Source of the DNA: Heyndrickxia acidiproducens DSM 23148
Lineage (GTDB): Bacteria > Bacillota > Bacilli > Bacillales > Bacillaceae_C
Direction: 5' to 3'
DNA length: 46,498 bases
Assembly (NCBI RefSeq): GCF_000374345.1
Contig: NZ_KB893984.1
Coordinates: 1-46,498, forward strand
Shown: positions 36,382 to 46,452 of the stretch, piece by piece
Layout: each line of letters starts with the position of its first letter
Numbering within the stretch: position 1 is the first letter of the stretch
Notes under the pieces: model-generated
Told to the model about the DNA's origin: nothing
Seen by the model: the letters and a program-made list of their open reading frames with translations, nothing else
Database searches by the model: none
Made by a program: the position numbers and the translations under genes

Positions 36382-36413
36382 TGATGACAATATGAAAATG
36401 TCATCAGATGACA
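36382..36413. promoter_or_regulatory. LutR-type operator between lctP and lutR
   Basis: TGTCATCAGATGACA (36399-36413) is a perfect palindrome containing TCATC-N-GATGA, the motif reported for B. subtilis LutR. A third half-site TGATGACA lies at 36382-36389, 9 bases before it. The site is 48-79 bases upstream of lctP and 127 upstream of the regulator gene. Confidence 0.7.
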
Positions 36414-36539
36414 AGGTTTACATGTTAAAAAGTATAAGTATAATAGAAAGAAAATACAATAGATTTTTCCATTTTATTTGCTATTTTTTTCACGGCTCAT
36501 AAGGTAAAATTGTTACAAATGGGGATTGAGGGGAAATCA

Positions 36540-37250
36540 ATGGAATTTAAAAAAATCAAGCCAAAAAAAATTTATGAACAAGTGGCAAATGAAATCATTG
36601 CCATGATTGAACAAGGGGAATTAAAGCCCGGGGACAAACTGGATGCAGTTCCGCAGCTTGCAGAAAAATTTTCTGTTGGACGCTCGGCAATAAGGGAAGC
36701 GCTTACGTCTTTGCGGGCGCTTGGCTATATCGAATTAAAACAAGGAGAGGGAACATTTATCCGCAGTTTTGACGTACGCAACCTTTCTTATCCGATCTCC
36801 CAGGCCATATTAATGGATAAAGATGATATTGAAAATCTTTTGGAAGTCCGCAAAATTTTAGAGTCCGGTGCAGCTGCTGTGGCAGCGGAAAAGCGCGCAG
36901 CATCAGATTTAGCGGATATGCATGATGCCCTTCGCGAAATGAAACGGGCAACGGGGAACGAAGAACTGGGGGAACAGGCGGATCTTGCTTTCCATCTCGC
37001 CATTGTCCGCGCTACGCAGAATCCGCTTCTTGCCCGATTGATGAGCCAGGTCTCAGATACGATGGTCAAGGCAATGAAGGAGACACGTAAAATGATGCTG
37101 TATTCCAACCCATCTACATTCGGGGTCCTGTATGAACAGCACGAGCAGATATTGAAAGGAATTGAAACCCGCGATACGGAAAAAGCCAGGCACGGGATGC
37201 TGGACCATTTGCAATTTGTGGAAAAGCATTTGAAAACGTACCTGGGATAA
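36540..37250 (+). CDS. lutR: FadR-type GntR regulator of lactate use
   Basis: A 236-residue regulator. An N-terminal winged helix (KIYEQVANEIIAMI, LAEKFSVGRSAIREAL) precedes an FCD sensor domain with the metal-ligand pattern DLAFHLAIVRAT and the later His residues. GAGGGG lies 7 bases before ATG 36540; the 10 upstream codons were left out. Divergence from lctP and the TCATC-N-GATGA site support a LutR/LldR role: repression relieved by lactate. Confidence 0.85.
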   Translation: MEFKKIKPKKIYEQVANEIIAMIEQGELKPGDKLDAVPQLAEKFSVGRSAIREALTSLRALGYIELKQGEGTFIRSFDVRNLSYPISQAILMDKDDIENLLEVRKILESGAAAVAAEKRAASDLADMHDALREMKRATGNEELGEQADLAFHLAIVRATQNPLLARLMSQVSDTMVKAMKETRKMMLYSNPSTFGVLYEQHEQILKGIETRDTEKARHGMLDHLQFVEKHLKTYLG

Positions 37251-37435
37251 AATTCGGAAAGCCGGACTGCTGAAAAGGTAACCGGGCATCTCCGGTAAGC
37301 ATCGTCCATTTCATCTTTTTTCATTCGCAGGGGATGTGCACGATCCTCCGCGCATACCATATAAATAGGATATACACATTTTCTGTGACCCTGTTTGATA
37401 TGCCCGATGACAGCGGAGGAGAGTGAGGTGCGGCA

Positions 37436-38626
37436 GTGAACCATGTGTTATCCGATTTGAGCGGGAAGATAAAAGAAAATGCCATTGATGCTTACATGGA
37501 CAGCATTCAGACATCTGCAGCAGATCCTGTTTATTTCAGTGTGGGGATGCCAAATGGCGCCATGATTCCGAAAAAGCCTTTGCAGGAATGTATGAATGCC
37601 ATTTTTGATACGGGGCCGCCCGGTTTATACCAGTATTGCGGGGCCAAGGGGTTTGAGCCATTCCTTTCAGTCATTGCGAAGAAAGAAAATATTCCGGAAA
37701 AGTATGTCATGGCGACCAACGGAAATACACAGGGGTTTGACCTTGTTTGCCGTATGCTGCTCAATGAACGGGACGGTTTTGCAGTCGAACAATATACGTA
37801 CTCGATTGCACTATCCGCCATTCATCAGCACCAGCTGCAGGCAGTTTGTATTCCGCTTGAACATGATGGCATGGATGTGGATTTTTTGGAAAAAGCCTTA
37901 CAGGAAAAGAGTTTGAAAGCGTTATATATTATTCCAAATGCTCAAAATCCAACCGGTGTAACAACGTCCCTTCAGAAAAGAAAAAGAATAATTGAACTGG
38001 CTTACCAATATGATTTTACGATTATTGAAGATGACCCATATCGGGATTTGCTGTTCCATGATCGCCCTCCATCTTTATTTGAACTCGACCCCATGAAAGA
38101 AAAAGTCATTTATTTGTACAGCTTTTCTAAAATAATTGCCCCTGCCATGAGAACCGGATTCATTCTTGCCCATCCTTTTTTTCTTCAAAAACTGGAGCAG
38201 TTCAAGCAAGTACAGGATGCGTGCACATCACCGTTCAATCAAATGCTTGCCGGTACTTTGATCGCCTCAGAAGCCTGGCCGGCAACGCTGGAAAAACAAA
38301 AACGCTTCTATGAAAAAAGAAAAGCGTGGACCAAACAATTTCTCCGGCACATGAATGAGACGGAACAGTGGACAGCTGTTGAACCGGCCGGCGGGCTGTT
38401 TTACTGGGCCGATGTTGGGAAAAAAGATGTACGGGAGTGGATGGGGATTGCTGCAGAAGATGGCGTGATCTTTGTACCGGGGAATGCATTTACAATGGAG
38501 GAAACGCCAAGCACGAAAATCCGCCTTTGCTTTGCGTTTTGCAGTGATGAAGAAATGGGTAAAGGATTTATGCGCCTTGAGGAGAGCTTCCGGAAATGGA
38601 AAAATATCCGGACGGGGAAAGGATGA
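37436..38626 (+). CDS. PLP-dependent class I/II aminotransferase
   Basis: A 396-residue fold type I enzyme like 2-aminoadipate/valine aminotransferases and MocR catalytic domains, but with no DNA-binding domain. NAQNPTGV, EDDPYRDLLF (PLP-binding Asp), the Schiff-base Lys near 231 in YSFSKIIAPAMRTGF and the carboxylate-binding Arg near KIRLCFAF are visible. GTG 37436 follows GAGGTG. It lies 185 bases after lutR with no close partner; the substrate is open. Confidence 0.85.
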   Translation: MNHVLSDLSGKIKENAIDAYMDSIQTSAADPVYFSVGMPNGAMIPKKPLQECMNAIFDTGPPGLYQYCGAKGFEPFLSVIAKKENIPEKYVMATNGNTQGFDLVCRMLLNERDGFAVEQYTYSIALSAIHQHQLQAVCIPLEHDGMDVDFLEKALQEKSLKALYIIPNAQNPTGVTTSLQKRKRIIELAYQYDFTIIEDDPYRDLLFHDRPPSLFELDPMKEKVIYLYSFSKIIAPAMRTGFILAHPFFLQKLEQFKQVQDACTSPFNQMLAGTLIASEAWPATLEKQKRFYEKRKAWTKQFLRHMNETEQWTAVEPAGGLFYWADVGKKDVREWMGIAAEDGVIFVPGNAFTMEETPSTKIRLCFAFCSDEEMGKGFMRLEESFRKWKNIRTGKG

Positions 38627-38633
38627 CGGCTCT

Positions 38634-38978
38634 TCAGCTGTTTAGCAGATAGTTTGTTACCCGTTCTTTCACCCAATCAGCTGCAATCGAAGGGTGGTAT
38701 CTTCTCTCAAAACGCCATCCGCGCACAAACACGGTATAGTCCAAGTCGCTTCTTTTATAAAATTTCATCTGCTGCCGGCCTGTTTCCCGTTTTATGCTGT
38801 ATAAATCATGCGACAGGCGGGCCAGCATATTTTCAATTGCCCGGATGTACGGCTCCTTGAATTTTATAGCGCTTGCTTCAATGGCTTTTTTATCCCAGGC
38901 CAGTGTTTTTCTGGCTAGCGGCAGCAGAATAAACGCATCGATGAGTTGTTCTTCTCCCTCTGTTAACATTTGCGGCAA
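38634..38978 (-). CDS. YhjD-like small helical protein of unknown function
   Basis: About 114 residues, mostly helical and charged, with the C-terminal part FVRGWRFERRYHPSIAADWVKERV. The overall form reminds me of Bacillus YhjD-type proteins; this is recollection, not a search. The open frame reaches 39221. TTG 38978 is favoured by GGGGGTGA five bases upstream; ATG 39011 (AAGGAA) and ATG 38969 are alternatives. Divergent from the small gene at 39130. Confidence 0.5.
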   Translation of the reverse strand: MPQMLTEGEEQLIDAFILLPLARKTLAWDKKAIEASAIKFKEPYIRAIENMLARLSHDLYSIKRETGRQQMKFYKRSDLDYTVFVRGWRFERRYHPSIAADWVKERVTNYLLNS

Positions 38979-39045
38979 TAGACTCACCCCCGTTCTATGG
39001 TATGCAAACATGTGTTCCTTCAAGACGAAATTTTTCCGGGAAAAT

Positions 39046-39074
39046 TTGGGGTCTGGTGAGGCAATTGGTATAAT
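39046..39074 (+). promoter_or_regulatory. Promoter of the 34-residue membrane peptide gene
   Basis: TTGGGG (39046-39051), 17 bases, TATAAT (39069-39074), ending 55 bases before the ATG. Confidence 0.5.
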
Positions 39075-39129
39075 GGCATCATTAAAATGAATCGGAAGCG
39101 GTGTTCCGGTGAGAAAAGGAATCGATCCA

Positions 39130-39234
39130 ATGGACAGACATGATGGAAATTTTGCAAAAGGATGCCTGATCGGAATGCTTTTGTCGGTTCCGGTATGGCT
39201 GTTCGTTTTATGGATGATCATGAAACTTTTTTGA
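39130..39234 (+). CDS. Small single-helix membrane peptide
   Basis: A 34-residue frame from ATG 39130 to TGA 39232-39234: nine polar residues, then one hydrophobic helix (CLIGMLLSVPVWLFVLWMIM) and a Lys. AAAAGGAA lies about 8 bases upstream, a TATAAT promoter precedes it and a strong terminator follows at 39368. These signals together make it likely real. Function unknown. Confidence 0.5.
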   Translation: MDRHDGNFAKGCLIGMLLSVPVWLFVLWMIMKLF

Positions 39235-39367
39235 CCGCGAAAGGATACGGTTTATTACCGCCGGAAGAAGGATTTTTGCAGAAGAATACCTAGCAGCAAG
39301 GATACAGAAATTGGTGATCGGCTCGCTCTAAACCTACGCAAGAATGGCTGGATGTTTATTGTTCACA

Positions 39368-39412
39368 AAAAAGCGGTGAGACATTCCAAATGGGATATGT
39401 TCACCGCTTTTT
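39368..39412 (+). terminator. Rho-independent terminator
   Basis: Perfect 12-bp stem AAAAAGCGGTGA / TCACCGCTTTTT with a T tail, 134 bases after the small membrane peptide gene. Confidence 0.8.
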
Positions 39413-39458
39413 CGTTCTTCTTTTTAGTGCCTTCCTTTGTATGGGGTAAGCGTAATAT

Positions 39459-39484
39459 GTTTTGCTCCGGACAGCACCGGGTAA
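39459..39484 (+). promoter_or_regulatory. Possible sigma-B-type promoter
   Basis: GTTTTG, 14 bases, GGGTAA resembles the GTTTAA-N12-14-GGGTAT pattern of the general stress sigma factor (also close to forespore types). It lies 76 bases before the 38-residue gene. Confidence 0.35.
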
Positions 39485-39559
39485 TGTTTAAAATACGAAC
39501 GGCTTTATGCCGGACATTGTGTAAAAGGCATAAAAACCAAGCCGGGAGGAGGATTCAGC

Positions 39560-39676
39560 ATGGATTACAACAAAGACAAAAAAGGCGACTCGCAGGAACA
39601 AAAGGAAAAACAGCATCACAACAAGGATATTGAACCGGAACGGGATCCGGTAAAACCTCAAGAAGAAAATAAATAA
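39560..39676 (+). CDS. 38-residue highly charged hydrophilic peptide
   Basis: ATG 39560 to TAA 39674-39676, preceded by the excellent ribosome site GGAGGAGG 7 bases upstream and followed by a terminator. Almost all residues are charged or Gln/Asn (DYNKDKKGDSQEQKEKQHHN first part), with no hydrophobic core, so it is likely disordered. Small proteins of this kind are common in stress or spore regulons of Bacillus; here this is only suggested by the promoter-like motif. Confidence 0.65.
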   Translation: MDYNKDKKGDSQEQKEKQHHNKDIEPERDPVKPQEENK

Positions 39677-39682
39677 GGGATT

Positions 39683-39718
39683 CGGCCCTGCTGTTGAAAC
39701 GCACAATCAGCAGGGCCG
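39683..39718. terminator. Shared terminator of the small gene and the LCP gene
   Basis: Perfect 11-bp stem CGGCCCTGCTG / CAGCAGGGCCG between convergent genes, followed on the plus strand by GACCCCTTTTTC. Confidence 0.75.
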
Positions 39719-39730
39719 GACCCCTTTTTC

Positions 39731-40645
39731 TTATTTTTCCATATTGATGACCATGTTGTGGACCTTTTGGCGTTCTGCTTCGCTGACGTTTAAATAATAA
39801 ACGCCGCCGATTTTTCCGCCTGTGCCGGCAACTTCATAGTCTGTTGTATTGTTGCGGCATTCACGGTAATTCATCGCAATGTCTTTCATATCTGTAAAAG
39901 TAAGGTTTGTTTTAATATTGTTTTGGATGGCAGCCAGGATTTCCTGGTAACGCGAGAATGACTGGATCGTGGCCGCTTTGTTGATGACAGCCATGATGAC
40001 ATCACGCTGGCGCTGGTTGCGTCCGAAGTCGCCCTGCGGATCGAGATGGCGCATCCTCACATAACCAAGCGCTTTTTTGCCGGTATCCAAGGTGATATTT
40101 CCTTTTTGGTAGTGGTAGCCTTTCTGATAATAGCCCTCATCGTGCCAGTCAAGTTTATTGTTAACCGTAACGCCGCCGACAGCATCCACAAGGTCGGACA
40201 GGCCTTCCATGTTAATCCGGATATATTGGTCCAGATTTAAATTGGCAAATTGGTTGACAGTTGCCAAAGACATTTTCGGGCCGCCGTAAGCATAGGCAGC
40301 ATTGATTTTGTTCATTGTTCCTTTCCCGGCAATTTCAGTTCTGGTGTCACGCGGAATGGAGATCATCTGCATCGCGTTCTTTTGTGGATTTAAGGTAAGG
40401 ACGATCATGGTATCGGAACGCCCGACATCCCCTTTCCGCTCATCCACACCGAGAAGCAGGATAGATATTGGTTTTTGGGTTTTAATTTTCTCGGTATTTT
40501 CTTTTGAAGGCTTGACAGATTTGCCATCGTACATATTATCTGCGGTTTTTTGCACAGAATGGTAGACATAATAAACCAGCCCGCCGCCTCCGATTACGAG
40601 AATCGCAAGGATGATCCCAATCGTGATTAAGATTTTCTTTTTCAT
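39731..40645 (-). CDS. LytR-CpsA-Psr (LCP) family cell-wall ligase
   Basis: A 304-residue protein with one N-terminal membrane helix (7-28) and an external LCP domain. LLLGVDER, GRSDTMIVLTLNP, ISIPRDTRTEI, KINAAYAYGG and the Arg-rich YVRMRHLDPQGDFGRNQRQR segment bind the polyprenyl pyrophosphate substrate. LCP enzymes attach wall teichoic acid or other glycopolymers to peptidoglycan. It is close to B. subtilis TagT/TagU/TagV; which one cannot be said. Single gene. Confidence 0.92.
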   Translation of the reverse strand: MKKKILITIGIILAILVIGGGGLVYYVYHSVQKTADNMYDGKSVKPSKENTEKIKTQKPISILLLGVDERKGDVGRSDTMIVLTLNPQKNAMQMISIPRDTRTEIAGKGTMNKINAAYAYGGPKMSLATVNQFANLNLDQYIRINMEGLSDLVDAVGGVTVNNKLDWHDEGYYQKGYHYQKGNITLDTGKKALGYVRMRHLDPQGDFGRNQRQRDVIMAVINKAATIQSFSRYQEILAAIQNNIKTNLTFTDMKDIAMNYRECRNNTTDYEVAGTGGKIGGVYYLNVSEAERQKVHNMVINMEK

Positions 40646-40869
40646 TTCTTCGTCCCTTTTCTGAAATTTTTATCTATTTATCAAACAGTTTTTACCTATT
40701 CGTAATCTTACCATTTTCTATGAAAAATGTTAATGATGTTTTATAGTTTATCCAGGTTGAATTCACTTAGCCGCACCTGTTTTAAAAAAAGTGTAGCTTT
40801 TTCTTACAAAACGGAAGACAATAAATAGGATAGGGGTTAAAATAAAAACAAGTTCATATTATAGAAAAA

Positions 40870-40886
40870 TGAATGAACTTCAGTCA
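40870..40886. promoter_or_regulatory. Operator of the putrescine-cluster TetR regulator, site 1
   Basis: TGAATGAACTTCAGTCA, an inverted repeat TGAATGAA / TTCAGTCA matching 7 of 8. It begins 8 bases after a TATTAT -10 box (40857-40862), 22 bases before the regulator's start. The same sequence recurs inverted at 41510-41526. Confidence 0.7.
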
Positions 40887-40907
40887 TTTTAATGCGGAGG
40901 TTGTGGA

Positions 40908-41492
40908 TTGGAAAAGGCAAGGAATGAAAAGTATGAACGCATTTTAAAAGCAGCCATTGACGTCATCTCAGAAAAGGGAATGGAAAAGGCATCCATTTCT
41001 GACATTGTAAAAAAAGCGGACGTGGCACAGGGGACGTTTTATTTGTATTTCCGCTCAAAGAATGCTTTGATCCCTGCAATAGCAGAAAACTTGTTGACGT
41101 ATTCTTTCGGAAAAATCAAAAAGCGTTCCCATGGAAAGGATGATTTCTGGGATATTTTGCTCGTCATGATCGACCAAACGTTTCAAACCACCAAACAATA
41201 TAAGGATGTAATTGTTCTATGCTATGCTGGTTTAGCATTCGAATATTCGATGGAAACGTGGGAGACGATTTATACGCCTTACTACCGGTGGTTTGAAGGC
41301 ATTTTAGCAAAAGCGGCCGAAACGAAGCAAATTATTCCGGTGAACGTGAAATGGCATGCCACGATGATGATCAACTTAATGGAAAATGAAGCGGAAAGAT
41401 TTTATATTGCAAACGACACAGGCAGCACGCTGGAAGGGGCAAAGCTCGAACTTTTCCATTTCTTTAAAAGATCACTTGCTTTACGCATCTGA
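40908..41492 (+). CDS. TetR-family regulator
   Basis: A 194-residue TetR regulator. Helix-turn-helix residues about 12-50 (AAIDVISEKGMEKASISDIVKKADVAQGTFYLYF) match the family closely. The C-terminal domain should bind the inducer. TTG 40908 lies 7 bases after GGAGG. Two copies of one palindrome flank it, before its own start and before the aminotransferase gene, so it probably represses both. Putrescine or a breakdown product is the natural inducer candidate. Confidence 0.88.
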   Translation: MEKARNEKYERILKAAIDVISEKGMEKASISDIVKKADVAQGTFYLYFRSKNALIPAIAENLLTYSFGKIKKRSHGKDDFWDILLVMIDQTFQTTKQYKDVIVLCYAGLAFEYSMETWETIYTPYYRWFEGILAKAAETKQIIPVNVKWHATMMINLMENEAERFYIANDTGSTLEGAKLELFHFFKRSLALRI

Positions 41493-41509
41493 TCTTTCCT
41501 GCGGCAAAA

Positions 41510-42920
<1,411 letters not shown>

Positions 42921-42961
42921 CCAGGATGTAAGCTTGCCCGTAACGGCCAGGCAGAGGAGCT

Positions 42962-42989
42962 GGCGGGGGAGAATGGTTTATCCCCCGCC
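42962..42989 (+). terminator. Hairpin after patA
   Basis: GGCGGGGGA / TCCCCCGCC, a perfect 9-bp GC-rich stem followed by TGTTGTT. It may partly separate patA from the permease gene. The rest of 42990-43220 is AT-rich with a TATAAT near 43100 but no copy of the TetR operator. Confidence 0.5.
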
Positions 42990-43220
42990 TGTTGTTCAGC
43001 TGCAGGTCTTTTGGCAGGCTTATACCAGATTTGCGACGAAACAATCCGGCGCTCTTCATTTGCGTTAAAATAACAGAAAATTTTTATGTTAGGTAATTTT
43101 ACAAATATAATGAAAGAAAATATGCAGTTTCGTACAATTTGATCAATGATAAAAATTTGTCCTTTTCGTGAGGAAGAGATTACGTGAATAGAAAAATGAC
43201 CTAATCTTGGAGGAATGATA

Positions 43221-44588
43221 ATGGAAAAACAAGCGGTCACCCTAAAACGCTCATTAAGCTTATGGCAAATTGTGCTGCTTGGAGTCGGATATATGACCCC
43301 GATGGTTGTATTTGATACATTTGGAATTACTTCTGAAATGACTCACGGGCATGTTCCGGCAGCCTATATATTAGCCTTGGCCGCCTTGCTCTTGACCGCC
43401 GCCAGTTATCAGAAAATGATCCAGGTGTTTCCAACCGCAGGCTCTGCTTATACATACACACAGCATGCGATAAACCGCCATCTTGGTTTTATGGTCGGCT
43501 GGGCCGCGTTAATGGACTATTTGTTTTTGCCTATGGTGAATGCCCTAATCTTTAAAATCTATTTGAGTGCCTTTTTCCCAGCTGTGCCTTCCTGGATTTG
43601 GGTTTTGGAATTTGTGGTGCTTATCACGGTTTTGAACTTGCGCAGCGTAAATTTTACCGCAAACTTTAACACATTCCTGGTTGTCTTTCAAATTGCGATT
43701 ATTTCCATGTTTGTTTTCATTTCAGCCCGCGCACTGCTCCACGGAAAAGGGACAGGGGAACTGTTTTCTGTTCATCCGTTTTATTCAAGCGGGATGGATC
43801 CGTCGTTGCTTGTTGCCGGGTCTGCAGTGTTGTGCTTTTCCTATTTGGGATTTGATGCGGTTGCCATGTTATCCGAAGAGACGAAAAATCCGAAAAAAAC
43901 CATTCCAAAAGCCATCTTCATTACTGCATTATTGGGGGGCGTCTTGTTCACGGCAGCTTCGTACTTTGCCCAATCGGTTTTTCCAACAGTTGCAAACTTT
44001 AAAGATCCGCAAGCGTCGTCACCGGAAATCGCCATGAAGATCGGCGGCACAGCCGTACAGATGATTTTTCTTTCAGGCGGAATTGCCGGAGTGGTTGCTT
44101 CCGGGGTATCATCGCATGCGAGTGTCGCCCGGCTGCTCTATGCAATGGGAAGGGACAATATTCTGCCAAAGAAAGTGTTCGCTTATGTGCACCCGAAATT
44201 CCGGACGCCTTGGTTCAATATCCTATTAGTCGGTTTCATTTCCTTAAGCGCCATGTTCTTCAGCCTCGGAACCGCAACTTCATTTATTAACTTCGGCGCT
44301 TTAGTCGCGTTTACATTTGTCAATTTATCTGTGATTGCCCACTACGCATTCCGGAAGAAGAGGCACCGCACTGCAAAGGGGTTTTTTTCCTATGTGATCA
44401 TGCCTGCCATCGGTGCCGCCTTTATCGGTGTATTATGGCTGAACCTGGAGCGCAATTCATTTTTACTGGGCATCACATGGGCAGTCATTGGCTTTGTTTA
44501 TCTTGTTTTTATCACAAAGGGATTTAAAGTCAGCCCGGCTGTGATCGACTTTCCCGCGGAGGACGATGTACGGACCCAGACGCTTTAA
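43221..44588 (+). CDS. APC permease, PuuP-like putrescine importer
   Basis: A 455-residue, 12-helix permease. GVGYMTPMVVFDTFGI in helix 1, VFPTAGSAYTYTQ, FSYLGFDAVAMLSEETKNP and SVARLLYAMGRDNILP follow the putrescine importer subfamily. GGAGGA lies 6 bases before ATG 43221; ATG 43215 touches it. It follows patA, and together they would import putrescine and deaminate it. Confidence 0.82.
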   Translation: MEKQAVTLKRSLSLWQIVLLGVGYMTPMVVFDTFGITSEMTHGHVPAAYILALAALLLTAASYQKMIQVFPTAGSAYTYTQHAINRHLGFMVGWAALMDYLFLPMVNALIFKIYLSAFFPAVPSWIWVLEFVVLITVLNLRSVNFTANFNTFLVVFQIAIISMFVFISARALLHGKGTGELFSVHPFYSSGMDPSLLVAGSAVLCFSYLGFDAVAMLSEETKNPKKTIPKAIFITALLGGVLFTAASYFAQSVFPTVANFKDPQASSPEIAMKIGGTAVQMIFLSGGIAGVVASGVSSHASVARLLYAMGRDNILPKKVFAYVHPKFRTPWFNILLVGFISLSAMFFSLGTATSFINFGALVAFTFVNLSVIAHYAFRKKRHRTAKGFFSYVIMPAIGAAFIGVLWLNLERNSFLLGITWAVIGFVYLVFITKGFKVSPAVIDFPAEDDVRTQTL

Positions 44589-44756
44589 GACTCCGGAAAC
44601 GGTTTTAGAGACAAGCCTTTCCCTCAGTCATTATAATTGGTTTTACAACAGGTTTTGGGGGAGGTTTGTTTGGAACAAGCCTTTCCTCAATAAAAGTAAT
44701 TGGCGCAGCCACCATAATTCAGGAGGATTCAACCCGTATTGGCTGTTTTCAATTTT

Positions 44757-44909
44757 AAAAAAATACGCCGGGATTTTGCTCTTCATCCGGGAGCAGCCGT
44801 ACTGGGAAGGCAAGAGTTTTTGCGCAAACATAGATACCCGCCAAACATAGAACCGAAAGCTGTTGAAGATGTACTGGAACAGGCAAAGCAGCAGGCAGCG
44901 AATATGTAA
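44757..44909 (+). pseudogene. C-terminal relic of a type I restriction enzyme R subunit
   Basis: About 50 residues ending at TAA 44907-44909 with RYPPNIEPKAVEDVLEQAKQ, which matches the characteristic HsdR tail (YPPDKQEKA-x-VLEQA). Full HsdR is about 1000 residues; nothing else of it is present. The adjacent 44609-44756 shows another fragment in a different frame (GFTTGFGGGLFGTSLSS) that I cannot assign. The interval is gene wreckage. Confidence 0.6.
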
Positions 44910-44974
44910 CCAAGCGCCTGTCATCTCCTGTAACTTGCCCGATTTCATTTCGGTAGGATGCGGGTGGTGGAGGT

Positions 44975-45148
44975 GTGATTTTTATTATAATAAAAGTTGT
45001 CAGAAAATCTTACGGGTTTAGTGCATTAAATTTTGTCTTTGCTATATTCATAGGTAAAGGCAGTCTTATAAGAAAATTCTGTCCTTATTCAATAGAATCC
45101 GGATATCGTTTAGGTCGGGATCAAGTGCCTATGAAACTCGAAAAATAG
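44975..45148 (+). other. Doubtful 57-codon ORF in a gene-poor stretch
   Basis: GTG 44975 to TAG 45146-45148, with GGAGGT touching the start codon, so translation is doubtful. It encodes a hydrophobic first half and a basic second half (SGYRLGRDQVPMKLEK). I see nothing else in 44910-45260. Confidence 0.25.
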
Positions 45149-45260
45149 TGAATAATTGAGAGATTTGAACTTATTGAAAGAAAGCCTTTTAAAAGAAAGT
45201 ATTTCCCAATGGTAAAAACTTTTCTCTGCAGTTAAAGTCCGGATAAAAGGGCTTGCCTTT

Positions 45261-46373
45261 TTGAAAAAAAACCAATTAGGCGAAATCCTTCGTTTAAAGG
45301 AAAAAGAAAAAGCTTCCTTAAAAAAGCCGGAATTGTTCACACGGGTGATAGCGGCCATTGATGATAAGGAACTTCCATTTATTTACATAAAATATGCCCA
45401 GGATCTTGCTCTTCACCCGGCAGCAGTCGAAAAAATGCTGGGTATTTCTAAAACTGAGCGGCTAAGAAGGACAAAGGAAGGCAAACTTGCGGTTGAATGC
45501 TATGCAAGTTTTTATAAATGGGGAAAAACATTGGAGTACCCGTTGTATGAAGGATATTCGATCCGCCTCATCACACAAGCGGAAATCAATGAATGGAGAA
45601 AGCAACATCAGTTAAAAATTGAAGAAAAAAGAAAACTGGCTGCAAAAAAATCGATTGTGACCAAAAAGAAAAATGAGCAAATGCGTAAACATTTCTACAA
45701 AGAAGAGTGGAGAAAAATGCTGTCGGACTGGTTCCGCATTGACGGCCAATTGGGCGCAGCACTGCAACTTTGCTTCTGGACAATGTGGGCAAGCCGCTGG
45801 GCAAAAGAATGCCAGGTGAAAGCCCGGCGTGCAAGAACAAAAGTCCATGCCTATGAAGCAAAGAAAGAGATGTTTTACCAAATGAAAAATCAATCACTGC
45901 GGCGGCTGATCCGGACGCCTTTTGCCATTCTCTCGTTTTACCGCCCTGATCAACCTGATAAGATTGTACACCTGAATTTTTGCACGCGGCATTTTGAATT
46001 ATGGATGAATGAAAAAGAATTTGATTATGTGACCAAACGGGATTTTTATGAAGAAAATAAAACAGCAATATTAAAATGCCCCCAGTGCCATGTTGAGAGG
46101 ATTAAAGACTACTATTCCCTCTACTATCTCACCGTTGGACACGAATCATTGCAGAACGGCCATTTTTCTTTCCATACACCATACCCGGTTGGCACTGCGT
46201 TTTTCCCGGGTAAAGAAACCCTTCCGCGTGTTAAACATGAGGAAGGTGAAGGTTTGTTCCGATTTGGCAGGACTTTGGCTGAAGAAGAAAAAATTATTTT
46301 CAATGAAAAAGAAGTAATCAAATACTTTCAAGAGGCCACTTTGAAATTTGATTTATATTTTCCAGACAAATAA
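45261..46373 (+). CDS. Zinc-ribbon protein, possibly RQC-minor-1 family DNA-binding
   Basis: A 370-residue, basic, cytoplasmic protein. The N-terminal half (DKELPFIYIKYAQDLALHP, VEKMLGISKTERLRR) looks like a winged-helix nucleic-acid-binding region, followed by a Lys-rich helical stretch (110-145). The C-terminal half has two zinc-ligand pairs, CTRH near 248 and CPQC near 274. I recall the name RQC-minor-1 for Bacillus proteins of this shape, but could not check it. TTG 45261 is the annotated start; the upstream AAAAGGG is rather far. A terminator follows. Confidence 0.5.
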   Translation: MKKNQLGEILRLKEKEKASLKKPELFTRVIAAIDDKELPFIYIKYAQDLALHPAAVEKMLGISKTERLRRTKEGKLAVECYASFYKWGKTLEYPLYEGYSIRLITQAEINEWRKQHQLKIEEKRKLAAKKSIVTKKKNEQMRKHFYKEEWRKMLSDWFRIDGQLGAALQLCFWTMWASRWAKECQVKARRARTKVHAYEAKKEMFYQMKNQSLRRLIRTPFAILSFYRPDQPDKIVHLNFCTRHFELWMNEKEFDYVTKRDFYEENKTAILKCPQCHVERIKDYYSLYYLTVGHESLQNGHFSFHTPYPVGTAFFPGKETLPRVKHEEGEGLFRFGRTLAEEEKIIFNEKEVIKYFQEATLKFDLYFPDK

Positions 46374-46389
46374 TCAGCTTCAGCTAATC

Positions 46390-46420
46390 TTCCTCAGTAA
46401 GTCACACCCATGAGGAATTT
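46390..46420 (+). terminator. Terminator after the zinc-ribbon gene
   Basis: TTCCTCA / TGAGGAA stem (46390-46396, 46411-46417) followed by TTTTACTT. Confidence 0.7.
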
Positions 46421-46452
46421 TACTTAAAGTGGAACCGCTTTTTTCTCCGGGA

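Noticed and set aside
44566..44850. 94-codon plus-strand reading frame after the putrescine permease
   Set aside because: It starts inside the permease gene, has Trp/Asn-rich composition, and the HsdR-like tail lies in another frame.
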